Of a DNA stretch of 64,000 nt, positions 45,627 to 54,134 are shown one piece after another (within the stretch, counting starts at the first letter, position 1; every line of letters begins with the position of its first letter). A model generated the notes under the pieces. It did no database searches. It was not told the origin of the DNA and saw nothing but the letters and a program-made list of their open reading frames with translations. The translations under genes and the position numbers were made by a program. Source of the stretch: Bacteroidales bacterium (GTDB lineage Bacteria > Bacteroidota > Bacteroidia > Bacteroidales > UBA4417); contig JADJHD010000021.1 of NCBI GenBank assembly GCA_016707705.1, positions 1 to 64,000 on the forward strand. Direction: 5' to 3'.

Positions 45627-46063
45627 TACTCATTCTGTATTGTGAGCCCTTCATGAGCAAGCTCAATGGATTCAATAGCTACCTCATTTCCTGTTGATTT
45701 CAGCTGTGGCCCTTCAACCTTCACGGGGAAGGCATTCTGCACCTTCCAGACCATGACGGGCTTATGCTCTTCATCAAGAAGACTAATCACGAGGTCGCGT
45801 CGTTCAATGGTGTTCATCTTCACTGTATTAAGCCAGTTGAAGAAATCGTTGTCCGATTTGAGAACTCCGCGCTTCAGTGTGATATTGGAGAATTTTCTGA
45901 GCCCCGGCATTTTTGTAACCGAATACTCAGGTGATGATCCTTCGCGGTATTCAATAACTTGGGTTTCCTGGGTAAGTCCTGAGACTTCCGAGAAGCCAAT
46001 GCGCGTGCCACCCCACTCTACGGTGAAGTGAAATGCTGGTAATGGAAAGGTTCTGTTTGCCAT
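45626..46063 (-). CDS. eCIS main inner tube protein (Afp1-like; gp19 family)
   Basis: A 145-residue gp19-like tube protein: LPAFHFTVEWGGTRIGFSEV, SGLTQETQVIEYREGSSPEY and FSNITLKRGVLKSDNDFFNW. Its place next to the sheath gene suggests it is the main tube subunit whose hexamer rings make the channel that carries the cargo. It is paralogous to the following gene (same FSEVSGL and LKRG motifs). A 78-base gap separates it from the sheath gene, the widest inside the operon's structural part, and could hold a processing or internal regulatory site. Confidence 0.92.
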   Translation of the reverse strand: MANRTFPLPAFHFTVEWGGTRIGFSEVSGLTQETQVIEYREGSSPEYSVTKMPGLRKFSNITLKRGVLKSDNDFFNWLNTVKMNTIERRDLVISLLDEEHKPVMVWKVQNAFPVKVEGPQLKSTGNEVAIESIELAHEGLTIQNE

Positions 46064-46141
46064 TATGAATGGAATTAAGTTAATAGGCTATGGTTTTCTG
46101 GAACGGGAATCCTGATGGAGCTTCCCTGAAAAGTTGGTTTA

Positions 46142-47557
46142 TCAGGAGGTTTGCAGCTTATGTGAGAATTTAAGGATGATAAATTCTGCAGGCCTTACAG
46201 CTGCCATCCCGATTTCAACATTCATGCGTCCCTCAAGAATATCCTGAGCAGTCATGGTGACTCCCAGTCCGCACTTCACAAAGAAGGCATCCTTTGGAGT
46301 GGCACCAGCCAATGCTCCTTCGCGCCATTTCTGAGTCAGGTAGTTTTCAATCATGCCTCTAACCTTTACCCAGGTATTGGCATCATTGGGCTCGAACACT
46401 GCCCAGTAGGTTGATTTCTTCACGGATTCCTCAACCATGTTGAAGAAGCGGCGAACCGGCACATATCTCCATTCATTGTCGTTTCCGGCAAGTGTTCTGG
46501 CTCCCCAGACAAGGGTTCCCTTTCCGGTAAAGGAGCGAATGGCATTTATGGATTTTCCGGTATCGGAGTCAACATTCAGCACATCCTGGTGGGCATTGTC
46601 AAGTTTGACGACAGGCTCCACCACATTTGCCAGACTGGTATTGGCCGGGGCTTTCCAAACACCGCGATTGCTGTCGGTGCTGGCATAAATTCCTGCAACA
46701 GCTCCGCTTGGTGGAAGTACCACGTAATGATTCTTCAGTTCATTGCGAACGAAATTGAAGACTGCAGTTTTGGTGTTTTTGAAGCTGTCGAGGGTGGCTG
46801 TGGAACCATTGTAGGTCACATTCACATTTGACTCATCCGATTTCAGGTGGAAGTTGATGGTGCTGCGAAGGAACGGATAATAGGACGCACCGTACTTCAG
46901 GAAGTTGTTTCCAAAATAGGATCTGTTGTTGCTTAATCCAGTTGTGTCAAGGGAGGTTCCGCCATCATAAATATCGAAAATGCAGAAACGGTCGCCCAAA
47001 GTGTTGCATTGCAGCAATGCTGCCTGTACAAGCGTTTGGTATTCATTGGCGGTGGCAAGCTTTACTGACTCTGGAATGACGATAAGCGTAGGTTCATCAA
47101 AGAAAGCGACCTTATCGAGTCCGTCTTTCAGTCCATACATGGTAGCCTTGTTGCTGCTGCTGTCACCGTTAAGGTCGATAGCCGGGGTTCCCTGATAGGT
47201 TCCAACAGACACGATATAGCATTGGCCGCCTCCGTTCTCAAAGAACATTTTTACGCTGAAGTAAAGAATGTATTTCAGACTAGGTTCAGTGAAGGTAGAA
47301 AGCTTCAGTCCTCCGGAAGCAACGTCGTCAGCAATGCTGAGATCAATGTCATCTTCTGCTGGATAGCCGAAATAGGTCTCATATTCCTTGAGGGAATAGA
47401 TTTTGGTTGGCTCCAGGATAAGATCGTCAGCAGTTTTTTTCAATGCCTTTTCGGTATAGCCGATAAAAGCAGGAATGGCAGTTTCAACTTCCGCAACGGA
47501 AGGAGGGAATATGGAAATTTCTTCCACATACACATCAGGGGTTTTGTAATTTGCCAT
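46142..47557 (-). CDS. eCIS contractile sheath protein (Afp2-like)
   Basis: A 471-residue phage tail-sheath protein. The N-terminus NYKTPDVYVEEISIFPPSVA with EVETAIPAFIGYTEKAL is the classic sheath opening. The C-terminal domain (LVWGARTLAGNDNEWRYVPV, RRFFNMVEESVKKSTYWAVF, EPNDANTWVKVRGMIENYLT, RPAEFIILKFSHKL) is the conserved sheath core that interlocks subunits. Contraction of this layer drives the tube through the target envelope. Only one sheath gene is present here, whereas Afp and PVC use two or three. Confidence 0.97.
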   Translation of the reverse strand: MANYKTPDVYVEEISIFPPSVAEVETAIPAFIGYTEKALKKTADDLILEPTKIYSLKEYETYFGYPAEDDIDLSIADDVASGGLKLSTFTEPSLKYILYFSVKMFFENGGGQCYIVSVGTYQGTPAIDLNGDSSSNKATMYGLKDGLDKVAFFDEPTLIVIPESVKLATANEYQTLVQAALLQCNTLGDRFCIFDIYDGGTSLDTTGLSNNRSYFGNNFLKYGASYYPFLRSTINFHLKSDESNVNVTYNGSTATLDSFKNTKTAVFNFVRNELKNHYVVLPPSGAVAGIYASTDSNRGVWKAPANTSLANVVEPVVKLDNAHQDVLNVDSDTGKSINAIRSFTGKGTLVWGARTLAGNDNEWRYVPVRRFFNMVEESVKKSTYWAVFEPNDANTWVKVRGMIENYLTQKWREGALAGATPKDAFFVKCGLGVTMTAQDILEGRMNVEIGMAAVRPAEFIILKFSHKLQTS

Positions 47558-47569
47558 AATGCAGGTTTT

Positions 47570-48583
47570 TTATGGTTTAGAGATTTGGATTATCATTTCG
47601 GAATTGCTTTGCTCCTGACCCGGCTGGGGAAGGTGCTTTATGATGATGTCAGAACTTTTGCTGAGCTGTATCTTTTTTCTGGGCTTTTCATTCCGGGCAA
47701 CAAGTGATTGCGACTTGAACAGCACCACACTTGATCCCGCTGGCGCCAGAATATCCGGCGAGATATCGAACTTGGTGAAAGCTGGCTGATTTACCCTATT
47801 GAAGAGAATCGGGCTTCTGCCTTCTTCTCCGGCTCCGGCATCGGCAACCGTAATGGCTTCAAGCTCTGATTGTGAATATCGTTTCCCTACAATGTAGTAT
47901 TTGAGAGTTTCTTCCCTGGCAGCGAAATTCAGTGTGAATTTGGTCTTCCTGGCATTGAGCAGGGCTTCATCCAGCTTGATTTCAATCACACCAAATGCTG
48001 ACATCTGAATTAATTCCTGATCCAGGTAGTAATCAGTTTCCGCTGAATCTACCGCATATTCTTCCTTCAGGAGATAAAGTCCCTGCCTAAAATCACGCAT
48101 ATCCGCAGTGTAAACCTGTGAATCCTCCGGACCGGGCAGAACCTCAGAGCTTTGCAGCGATCCATCAGGCCCAAACAGGCTGATTGTAACCGGCCTCTCA
48201 GTTTTTGACAGTGGATGCTGAAGAAAGGGACCATTCAGCTTAACAGGACGAGGTGCATTGAGCGAAAGGGGTGAAGCTGCATTCCTGTAAAGAGGGAAGG
48301 ACCCTGGCAAGACCACTGATTGGGTGAAGTTGCTGAAATTGGCATTCCTGAGCAGTAAGGCGATTCTTAAGGTTTCACCGGTGACAGGAAGCAAAAGGCT
48401 CTCATCGTCCTTTGTTTCAGCCAGCAGATAGAAAACGCCATCCCTTTCCCTGCAAATCATTCTCCCGTTTCTGGCAATCTGACTGCTTTCATTCAGCAGC
48501 CTGAACTCAAAGTCGGAGCAGACACCAGGATAATAGTCGTGGGCGATCTGTATGGAAAATATAATACCGAAACTGCTGCTCAT
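47570..48583 (-). CDS. eCIS-linked protein of unknown function (337 aa)
   Basis: No family recognised. The 337 residues appear beta-rich: three stretches of alternating strands and turns (for example FGIIFSIQIAHDYYPGVCSD at the start, TLNFAAREETLKYYIVGKR near 225-245). No signal peptide, membrane segment or catalytic motif is visible. Its position between the DUF4255 cap gene (four-base ATGA overlap) and the sheath gene (12 bases) places it firmly in the operon. A particle surface or cap-associated part is the simplest guess. It is one of the two large unassigned proteins of this locus apart from the cargo candidate. Confidence 0.65.
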   Translation of the reverse strand: MSSSFGIIFSIQIAHDYYPGVCSDFEFRLLNESSQIARNGRMICRERDGVFYLLAETKDDESLLLPVTGETLRIALLLRNANFSNFTQSVVLPGSFPLYRNAASPLSLNAPRPVKLNGPFLQHPLSKTERPVTISLFGPDGSLQSSEVLPGPEDSQVYTADMRDFRQGLYLLKEEYAVDSAETDYYLDQELIQMSAFGVIEIKLDEALLNARKTKFTLNFAAREETLKYYIVGKRYSQSELEAITVADAGAGEEGRSPILFNRVNQPAFTKFDISPDILAPAGSSVVLFKSQSLVARNEKPRKKIQLSKSSDIIIKHLPQPGQEQSNSEMIIQISKP

Positions 48584-49149
48584 TTGGATGAGAATTGAGT
48601 TTTTATACTTGTTATCGGAGACTGAACACCTGCTATTTCTTCATCCTGAATAACCACTATCCGGATTTTATATACAGCCGAAGGGAGGTATTTGCCACCC
48701 ACATAGGCCCAGACCTGATTTAGCTGTTCGAAACTGAGGGTTTCAAGCTCCACGCTGAGTCGTTCAATTGACGGATCCAGGGCGGGATTTTCGGTGCTGC
48801 TGAAACTGGAATGGGATTGAAAGAAGGAAAGTACAAGTGAAATGGCTTTCCATGACTGGGAATAGATAGTGAAATTGGCAGCTGCCATCAGGTGAATGTT
48901 GAATTTCAACTCCGGGTTGAGCTTCACATGCTGACCGTTCACATAATTGTACTCAGGAACCTGAGCCCGGAATGTCCTGTCTTCTTCAAGATTGATAACC
49001 GAAAGTGCAATGGTTTCATCGCCGAATGCATACTTGCCCGCTTCATTCACAAGGGAAGTAAGCTTAACATCCACACTGGTGCTGTTAGTCCTTGCAAGAA
49101 CATAGGCGGCTAGTTCATCTCGAAGAAAACTCAGGGCAAGGTCAATCAT
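48580..49149 (-). CDS. eCIS cap/terminator protein, DUF4255 (Afp16/Pvc16-like)
   Basis: A 189-residue DUF4255 protein. Marks: MIDLALSFLRDELAAYVLAR at the start, VKLTSLVNEAGKYAFGDETI and LSVINLEEDRTFRAQ (about 28-65), a central KFNIHLMAAANFTIYSQSWK, and LSVELETLSFEQLNQVWAYV. In Afp the equivalent Afp16 caps the tube and sheath once the right length is reached. It is the first gene of the 21.8-kb operon, so the operon promoter should lie in the 750 bases upstream (49150-49904). Confidence 0.93.
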   Translation of the reverse strand: MIDLALSFLRDELAAYVLARTNSTSVDVKLTSLVNEAGKYAFGDETIALSVINLEEDRTFRAQVPEYNYVNGQHVKLNPELKFNIHLMAAANFTIYSQSWKAISLVLSFFQSHSSFSSTENPALDPSIERLSVELETLSFEQLNQVWAYVGGKYLPSAVYKIRIVVIQDEEIAGVQSPITSIKTQFSSK

Positions 49150-49904
49150 GTGACATCAGGTTAAATGAAAACGGAAAAATCCTGCTTTTACCTAACCTGA
49201 CAAATGCAAAGCTGATTCAAGAGACGGTATAGTGATTGCCTGTTCCCCTGAACCATATGTGGATTCCCTTGGTCAAAAAAATCCTGTCTGGCTTGGACAA
49301 ACGCATGGAGTAAGTAGCATTGAAAACAAACAAGATTTTCTGAATGTTCAGAGTTTAAAGACTGGCTAGTCCCAAATTGGAACATTTTCCTATTTTGCAA
49401 AAGCTAATTTAAATTAGCTATTCAGGAATAAAGGCACTTTTGGAAAATGTCGGCCCCGCTTTTCTAAATTACAGGGGCTGGGACTAATTTTGATCTGATA
49501 AATATGAAGCAGAATGCTATAAATGAGGGCTTTCCGGATTTCTGAATCATGCATTTCTATTGGGATTCAGCACCATTTTGTTTGTTGGGAAATGTCTTTA
49601 CTGGAATCATCCGACATTTTAGGATTCATTGGCAGGTACTTGTTAAATTCTGAACAAATGCAGATGATTTCATGTTCAGGCATCGAATGGCAGGCAGTTT
49701 TGGGAGCAATTATTCCTTCTTTTCATTTTACATTTCAGATTTGATTACAATGATCATCACTAGGAATTTGAGACTTAAATTTTTGACAGATTGAGATATA
49801 GCCGGTCACATCGATTCACCAATTCAGACATTGATTCGCAAATCGATTCCGCAACGGAATAACATCTCCGGCGATAATATTTATATTTACAAAAATTCTA
49901 CCCG
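49150..49904. other. Divergent intergenic region with the eCIS operon promoter
   Basis: About 750 AT-rich bases between the first eCIS gene (minus) and the amino acid transporter gene (plus). It holds an 18-base perfect palindrome (49402-49419) and an ATTCCG-CAA-CGGAAT hairpin (49846-49860) close to the transporter start. A TATATTTA (49882-49889) is a near match to a -7 box for the transporter. I see no exact -33/-7 pair for the eCIS operon. Small frames at 49188-49400 and 49523-49744 show no coding character. Confidence 0.5.
49402..49419. promoter_or_regulatory. 18-base perfect palindrome upstream of the eCIS operon
   Basis: AGCTAATTTAAATTAGCT reads the same on both strands. It lies about 250 bases before the first eCIS gene and 490 before the divergent transporter gene. 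The size and symmetry fit a dimeric regulator's operator; AT-rich DNA can also give this by chance. Confidence 0.4.
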
Positions 49905-51635
49905 ATGAAGTCCAGTCCCCTCTTCCGGAAAAAATCGATCTCGCTGATCCTGCGGCATGCTGCAGAAACAGAGGGCTCTACGGGGATGCGCAGGACTCTC
50001 ACGGTTTTCGACCTTACAGCACTCGGAATTGCCGCCATTATTGGTGCCGGTATCTTCAGCACTATCGGAAATGCTGCTGCAAGCGGCGGTCCTGCGGTTT
50101 CGCTGCTCTTTGTTTTTACGGCTATGGCCTGTGGCTTTTCTGCTATGTGCTATGCTGAATTCGCCTCCTCCATCCCCATCAGCGGCAGCGCTTATACCTA
50201 TGCCTATGCGAGTTTCGGGGAACTCATCGCCTGGATTATCGGTTGGGACCTGATCATGGAATATGCAATTGGAAATATTGCTGTGGCTATATCATGGTCG
50301 GGGTATTTTACCGGACTAGTGCATGGACTGGGAATCAACATCCCCGATTTTCTCTGCATCGACTATCTGAGTGCTTCAAGAGGCTATGCTGAAGCAGTGG
50401 CATCCATGAAATCAGGAATGTCGTTTTCAGAATTGAACTCCGGTATTCAGGAAGCTTTCAGAGCCTGGAATGAGGCTCCGGTACTCGGGAATATCCGCAT
50501 CATCATGGACCTTCCGGCTCTCGGAATTGTGGTGCTGATCTCATGGCTGGTGCTGAGAGGCATCTACGAAACCAAAATTGCCGGTGACCTGATGGTACTA
50601 CTGAAACTGGGAATCCTGATGCTGGTAATTGGAGTGGGAGCTTTCTATGTGAATCCTTCCAACTGGTCGCCTTTTGCTCCTAATGGAGTTACCGGCGTGC
50701 TGAAGGGGATTTCAGGCGTTTTCTTTGCATATATCGGCTTCGATGCTATTTCAACCACTGCCGAGGAATGCAAGAATCCTCGCCGCGACTTGCCCCGATC
50801 AATGATTTATTCCCTTGCCATCACAACAGTGCTTTATGTGCTGATAAGTCTCGTTCTTACCGGAATGGTGCCTTTCAGCGAACTGGGTGTTTCTGATCCG
50901 CTTGCCTATGCCTTTGAGAAACTTCATCTTACCAGACTTTCCGGCGTCATAGCTTTCAGTGCTATCATTGCCATGGCCGGAGTGCTGCTGGTGTTTCAGG
51001 TCGGACAACCACGTATCTGGATGAGTATGAGCCGCGATGGACTGCTTCCCCCGATCTTTTCAAAACTGCATCCGAAATATAAAACACCCTATTTCGCCTC
51101 GCTGGTGGCAGGGGTTCTTGTCGCGGTGCCCTGTCTGTTCCTGAATCTCACCGAGGTGACCGACCTTACATCCATCGGGACATTATTTGCCTTCATTCTG
51201 GTTTCTGGAGGGATCCTGATTCTGAATCCAAAAGGCAAGGATATGGGACGTGGATTCCGGGTTCCATACCTGAACAGCCGCTGGTTCCTGTTTCCCCTTT
51301 GGATGCTGGTGCTGATTATTGGCTATTTTTCTGGACTTTTCGATTCATTCCAAGATCAGGGTGTTTCACTTTCATTTTTTAACTGGAACAATTTTCCATT
51401 ATGGGTATTTCTGCTGGTCTCCTGCTGGATAACCTTTAAGGCTGTTGCAAGTCAGTGGTCGCTGATTCCGGTGCTCGGACTTATCACCAATCTCTACCTT
51501 ATGAGTGAGCTGGGAATTACCAACTGGCTCAGGTTCCTGATCTGGCTTGCGATTGGGCTTATTTTGTATTTTACTTATGGTTCACGGCATAGTCTGCTGA
51601 AAGGAATGACAGATGCTGAACTGAATGCGAAGTAG
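49905..51635 (+). CDS. APC-superfamily amino acid transporter
   Basis: An inner-membrane amino acid permease of 576 residues with at least 12 hydrophobic segments. TM1 carries the substrate-binding break LGIAAIIGAGIFSTIGNAAA (about 39-58), typical of cationic amino acid transporter-like APC proteins, and the following SALCY-like GFSAMCYAEFASSIPISGSA. YTYAYASFGELIAWIIGWDL and FFAYIGFDAISTTAEECKNP (about 275-294) are further family marks. The substrate cannot be told from sequence. It stands alone; the C-terminus has extra hydrophobic segments compared with the shortest members. Confidence 0.92.
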   Translation: MKSSPLFRKKSISLILRHAAETEGSTGMRRTLTVFDLTALGIAAIIGAGIFSTIGNAAASGGPAVSLLFVFTAMACGFSAMCYAEFASSIPISGSAYTYAYASFGELIAWIIGWDLIMEYAIGNIAVAISWSGYFTGLVHGLGINIPDFLCIDYLSASRGYAEAVASMKSGMSFSELNSGIQEAFRAWNEAPVLGNIRIIMDLPALGIVVLISWLVLRGIYETKIAGDLMVLLKLGILMLVIGVGAFYVNPSNWSPFAPNGVTGVLKGISGVFFAYIGFDAISTTAEECKNPRRDLPRSMIYSLAITTVLYVLISLVLTGMVPFSELGVSDPLAYAFEKLHLTRLSGVIAFSAIIAMAGVLLVFQVGQPRIWMSMSRDGLLPPIFSKLHPKYKTPYFASLVAGVLVAVPCLFLNLTEVTDLTSIGTLFAFILVSGGILILNPKGKDMGRGFRVPYLNSRWFLFPLWMLVLIIGYFSGLFDSFQDQGVSLSFFNWNNFPLWVFLLVSCWITFKAVASQWSLIPVLGLITNLYLMSELGITNWLRFLIWLAIGLILYFTYGSRHSLLKGMTDAELNAK

Positions 51636-51698
51636 GACTAGTGATTGATGTCCTTTATTTCTAAATTTTGGATTAGGGTCAAAGGGATCAAATTTCTC

Positions 51699-51706
51699 TA
51701 TCTTTG
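51699..51706 (+). promoter_or_regulatory. -7 box of the mntA-hepT pair
   Basis: TATCTTTG matches TAnnTTTG in full. It overlaps a possible TTG start (51704), which is why I place the mntA start at the GTG 15 bases further on. The -33 TTTG is not at the usual distance. Confidence 0.5.
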
Positions 51707-51721
51707 TATAAAATAATCAAT

Positions 51722-52018
51722 GTGATTACTAAGGATTACATTCTGAACGCTTTAAGAATCTCCAAGCCTGATTTATTCAGACTTGGAATTAAGGATGTTG
51801 GGCTTTTTGGCTCCTATGCCAGAAATGAACAGTCTGAGCAGAGTGATATTGATATCTTGATTGATTTTTACCCTGCAATGGAAAACTATGATAACTACAT
51901 GGCAGTATATGATATTTTTGAAAGAATTTTCAAGAATAGAAAAATTGAAATAGTGACAAAGAATGGATTAAGTCCATACATAGGCCCAAAGATTTTGAAA
52001 GAAGTTACCTATGTCTAA
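51722..52018 (+). CDS. mntA: MNT-domain nucleotidyltransferase antitoxin
   Basis: A 98-residue minimal nucleotidyltransferase. The catalytic GSX10DXD motif is intact: GSYARNEQSEQSDIDILIDF, about residues 29-48. MntA proteins neutralise the partner HepT RNase by transferring AMP to a tyrosine beside its active site. Start: GTG 51722, because the next upstream candidate (TTG 51704) overlaps the promoter's -7 box. The end overlaps hepT by eight bases, so the two are co-translated. The antitoxin-first order occurs in this family. Confidence 0.88.
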   Translation: MITKDYILNALRISKPDLFRLGIKDVGLFGSYARNEQSEQSDIDILIDFYPAMENYDNYMAVYDIFERIFKNRKIEIVTKNGLSPYIGPKILKEVTYV

Positions 52019-52352
52019 AGAACCTATAGAATTTCTGAAACATATTCGAGACGAAAATCTATTTATACTCTCCTTTATTGACAAAGGATTAACCAAGGAA
52101 GATTTTTTAGAGGATGAAGTTTTAAAGCGAGCAATTGTGCGTAGCCTCGAAATAATAGGTGAAGCGTCAAAAAAAATTCCCGCTGATTTTAAGTTAAAAT
52201 GGGATTTGATTAGCTGGAAGAATATGGCCGGCATGAGAGACCGTCTGATTCACGACTATATGGGGGTGAATTATTCAATTGTTTGGGATGTCATAAAGAA
52301 TAAAATTCCAGAATTGCATATTCAAATTATGAAAGTGCTTGAAAAGGAGTAA
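52011..52352 (+). CDS. hepT: HEPN-domain toxin RNase (HepT/DUF86)
   Basis: A 113-residue all-helical HEPN protein. The RX4HXY catalytic motif is intact in MRDRLIHDYMGVNYSIVW (about 78-95): R, then H four residues on, then Y, which is the usual AMP-acceptor site. Helices 1-2 (EFLKHIRDENLFILSFI; LKRAIVRSLEIIGEASKKIP) fit the DUF86 family. It would cleave RNA, including tRNA in studied systems, when free of MntA. Paired with mntA through an eight-base overlap. Confidence 0.9.
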   Translation: MSKEPIEFLKHIRDENLFILSFIDKGLTKEDFLEDEVLKRAIVRSLEIIGEASKKIPADFKLKWDLISWKNMAGMRDRLIHDYMGVNYSIVWDVIKNKIPELHIQIMKVLEKE

Positions 52353-52410
52353 TTACTAACACTTTCAAGGATTTAATAGGACTTTCCAGATATCGGTAAT
52401 ATTAATTACT

Positions 52411-53853
52411 TTATAACAGCTGAACCCTTATCACAATCGCAGGCTCCTTTGCCAGCGCCGACTGTATTTTTGCCGGAATCTCCACGTTTATCCCATCCGC
52501 TGTCTTTTTGAAGGATAGATTTTGCTTCATTGCCGGAAGACTCACTTTGATTTTTCCTTTCATGGAGGTTCTGATGAAGACAGTTTCAGGTATCATATCT
52601 CCCTCTTTCGCGGGCATGTATATCGCAAACAGGGTGTTGCTGCCTTTTTGAGTGTAGGCTACATTCCCTTCCTTGAACGGTTCTGTGGGCCTTGTGCCGT
52701 AGATGGCATCCCCGTTAACCTTTAGCCAGGCACCAATCTCCTCCATTCGCTGGTAAACGGTTGAATCAAATTCGCCCTTGCCATTCGGACCAATTCCAAG
52801 CAGCAAATTGCCACCTTTAGCCACGATATTCACCAGAAGCTGTATTACTTCCCTTGAATTCTTGTAATTGGCTTTGGGTGTCCAGCCCCAGTCAGTGGCC
52901 AGGGTAATGCAGCTTTCCCAGGGGACTTGCAGCGCCTTATCCGGTGTTTTTTGCTCAGGCGTCAGATAATCCTCATAGGGCCCCGGAACCCATCGATCTA
53001 CAACCAGAATTCCTGGTTGATGCTGTCTTGCATTGGCTGCAATTTGACCCATATTGATATCCATATCGTACGGATACTTGCAAAAATCAGCCACATGCGG
53101 ATTGATTGTATTAAGAGGCCTAACCCAGCAGCCATCAAGCCACAGAATATCCAGTTTCCCATATTCTGAAACCAGCTCCCCGATTTGATTCTGGGTGTAT
53201 TTCATATAGTTTTTCCACTTATCGGGATGCTTGCTGATGTCGTAGTTAGGATTTCGGTCTTTCGGCGACAAATAAGGCCACCAGAAATCGGGACAAGTCC
53301 AGTCGGGCTTGGAGAAATAGGCTCCAACCGATAAATCTTGCTCCCTGAAAGCATTGAAAATCTCCTTGCTCACATTGGCCCTGGGATTTGTAGAGTAAGG
53401 ACAAAGCTTGTTGGTGATCTTGAAATCGCTGTATTTCGTATCAAACATGCTGAATCCGTCATGATGCTTGGTGACGAAAATCATATACTTCACCCCTCCA
53501 TCCTTGCACATTTTAGCCCAGGATTCAGGATTGAAATTCACCGGATTGAATTGAGCCCTGGTATTGCGGTAGTCATTGGCATAGCTGAAATAATTGGCAT
53601 ATCCATTCCTGCCTATCCATTCTTCATCTTCCGGACAAAGTCCCCATGATTCAAGTATTCCCTTATGCGAATACAACCCCCAGGTTATCAGCACCCCAAA
53701 CTTCTGATCCTGCCATTTGTCGAGGTTCTTCTTCACCAGCGAATCTGTCGGCCAGACATAGGTCTCTGCCTCCGTTTGCGCATAAATCCCAAACGGAATA
53801 AGAAGTAAAATGAAAGCAATACTCTTCAAAAGGTATTTCTGAATCTGGTTCAT
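52411..53853 (-). CDS. Secreted alpha-L-fucosidase, GH29
   Basis: GH29 enzymes release L-fucose from glycans with retention of configuration. ATG 53853 gives a signal peptide (MNQIQKYLLKSIAFILLLIP, then FGIYAQ); the frame continues 26 codons upstream without one. The 480-residue protein has the family's N-terminal KFGVLITWGLYSHKG, YMIFVTKHHDGFSMFD (about 105-120), SVGAYFSKPDW (about 158-168), the nucleophile Asp in KLDILWLDGCW (about 215-225), and LVNIVAKGGNLLLGIGPNGKG near 350. A short beta-sandwich C-terminus follows. It stands alone, with no sulfatase or SusCD pair nearby. Confidence 0.93.
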   Translation of the reverse strand: MNQIQKYLLKSIAFILLLIPFGIYAQTEAETYVWPTDSLVKKNLDKWQDQKFGVLITWGLYSHKGILESWGLCPEDEEWIGRNGYANYFSYANDYRNTRAQFNPVNFNPESWAKMCKDGGVKYMIFVTKHHDGFSMFDTKYSDFKITNKLCPYSTNPRANVSKEIFNAFREQDLSVGAYFSKPDWTCPDFWWPYLSPKDRNPNYDISKHPDKWKNYMKYTQNQIGELVSEYGKLDILWLDGCWVRPLNTINPHVADFCKYPYDMDINMGQIAANARQHQPGILVVDRWVPGPYEDYLTPEQKTPDKALQVPWESCITLATDWGWTPKANYKNSREVIQLLVNIVAKGGNLLLGIGPNGKGEFDSTVYQRMEEIGAWLKVNGDAIYGTRPTEPFKEGNVAYTQKGSNTLFAIYMPAKEGDMIPETVFIRTSMKGKIKVSLPAMKQNLSFKKTADGINVEIPAKIQSALAKEPAIVIRVQLL

Positions 53854-53980
53854 GTTTTGAAAGATATTTGGAGATTGTCTAAAAATTCTATTTCCCAAGG
53901 AATCCAGGAACAAGAATAATTTTCTAATCAAAGGTTCTATTATTTCTATTCTAACTTCTATATTCCGACTTACACTTCTG

Positions 53981-53996
53981 TCCGCCAGCCGGCGGA
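53981..53996. repeat. GC palindrome of the dispersed family
   Basis: TCCGCCAGCCGGCGGA, an inverted repeat in an otherwise AT-rich gap (53854-54134). Its reverse complement matches the copies at about 13187 and 13260. Confidence 0.7.
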
Positions 53997-54134
53997 TGAA
54001 TTCTTTTTTTTACTCTGAAACTCAGGATTATCAACCAATCCAGATTTTGCCTCCAAATTAGGATATTTTCCTCTTGGGATGCCTATCTTCATTCAGAATA
54101 CCATTAGAATTTTAGAATCGAATGAAGGAGATTA

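Noticed and set aside
27303..49149. Prophage or type VI secretion system
   Set aside because: There are no capsid, portal, terminase, integrase or lysis genes, and no TssJLM membrane complex or ClpV. The DUF4255 cap, DUF5908 and Afp15-like ATPase point to eCIS.
49188..49400. Small minus-strand frame of 70 codons before the eCIS operon
   Set aside because: No family likeness, no promoter or ribosome site, and Gln/Cys-rich text typical of chance frames.
49882..49889. Promoter for the amino acid transporter
   Set aside because: TATATTTA differs from the consensus at its last base and no -33 box fits, so it is not listed as a feature of its own.
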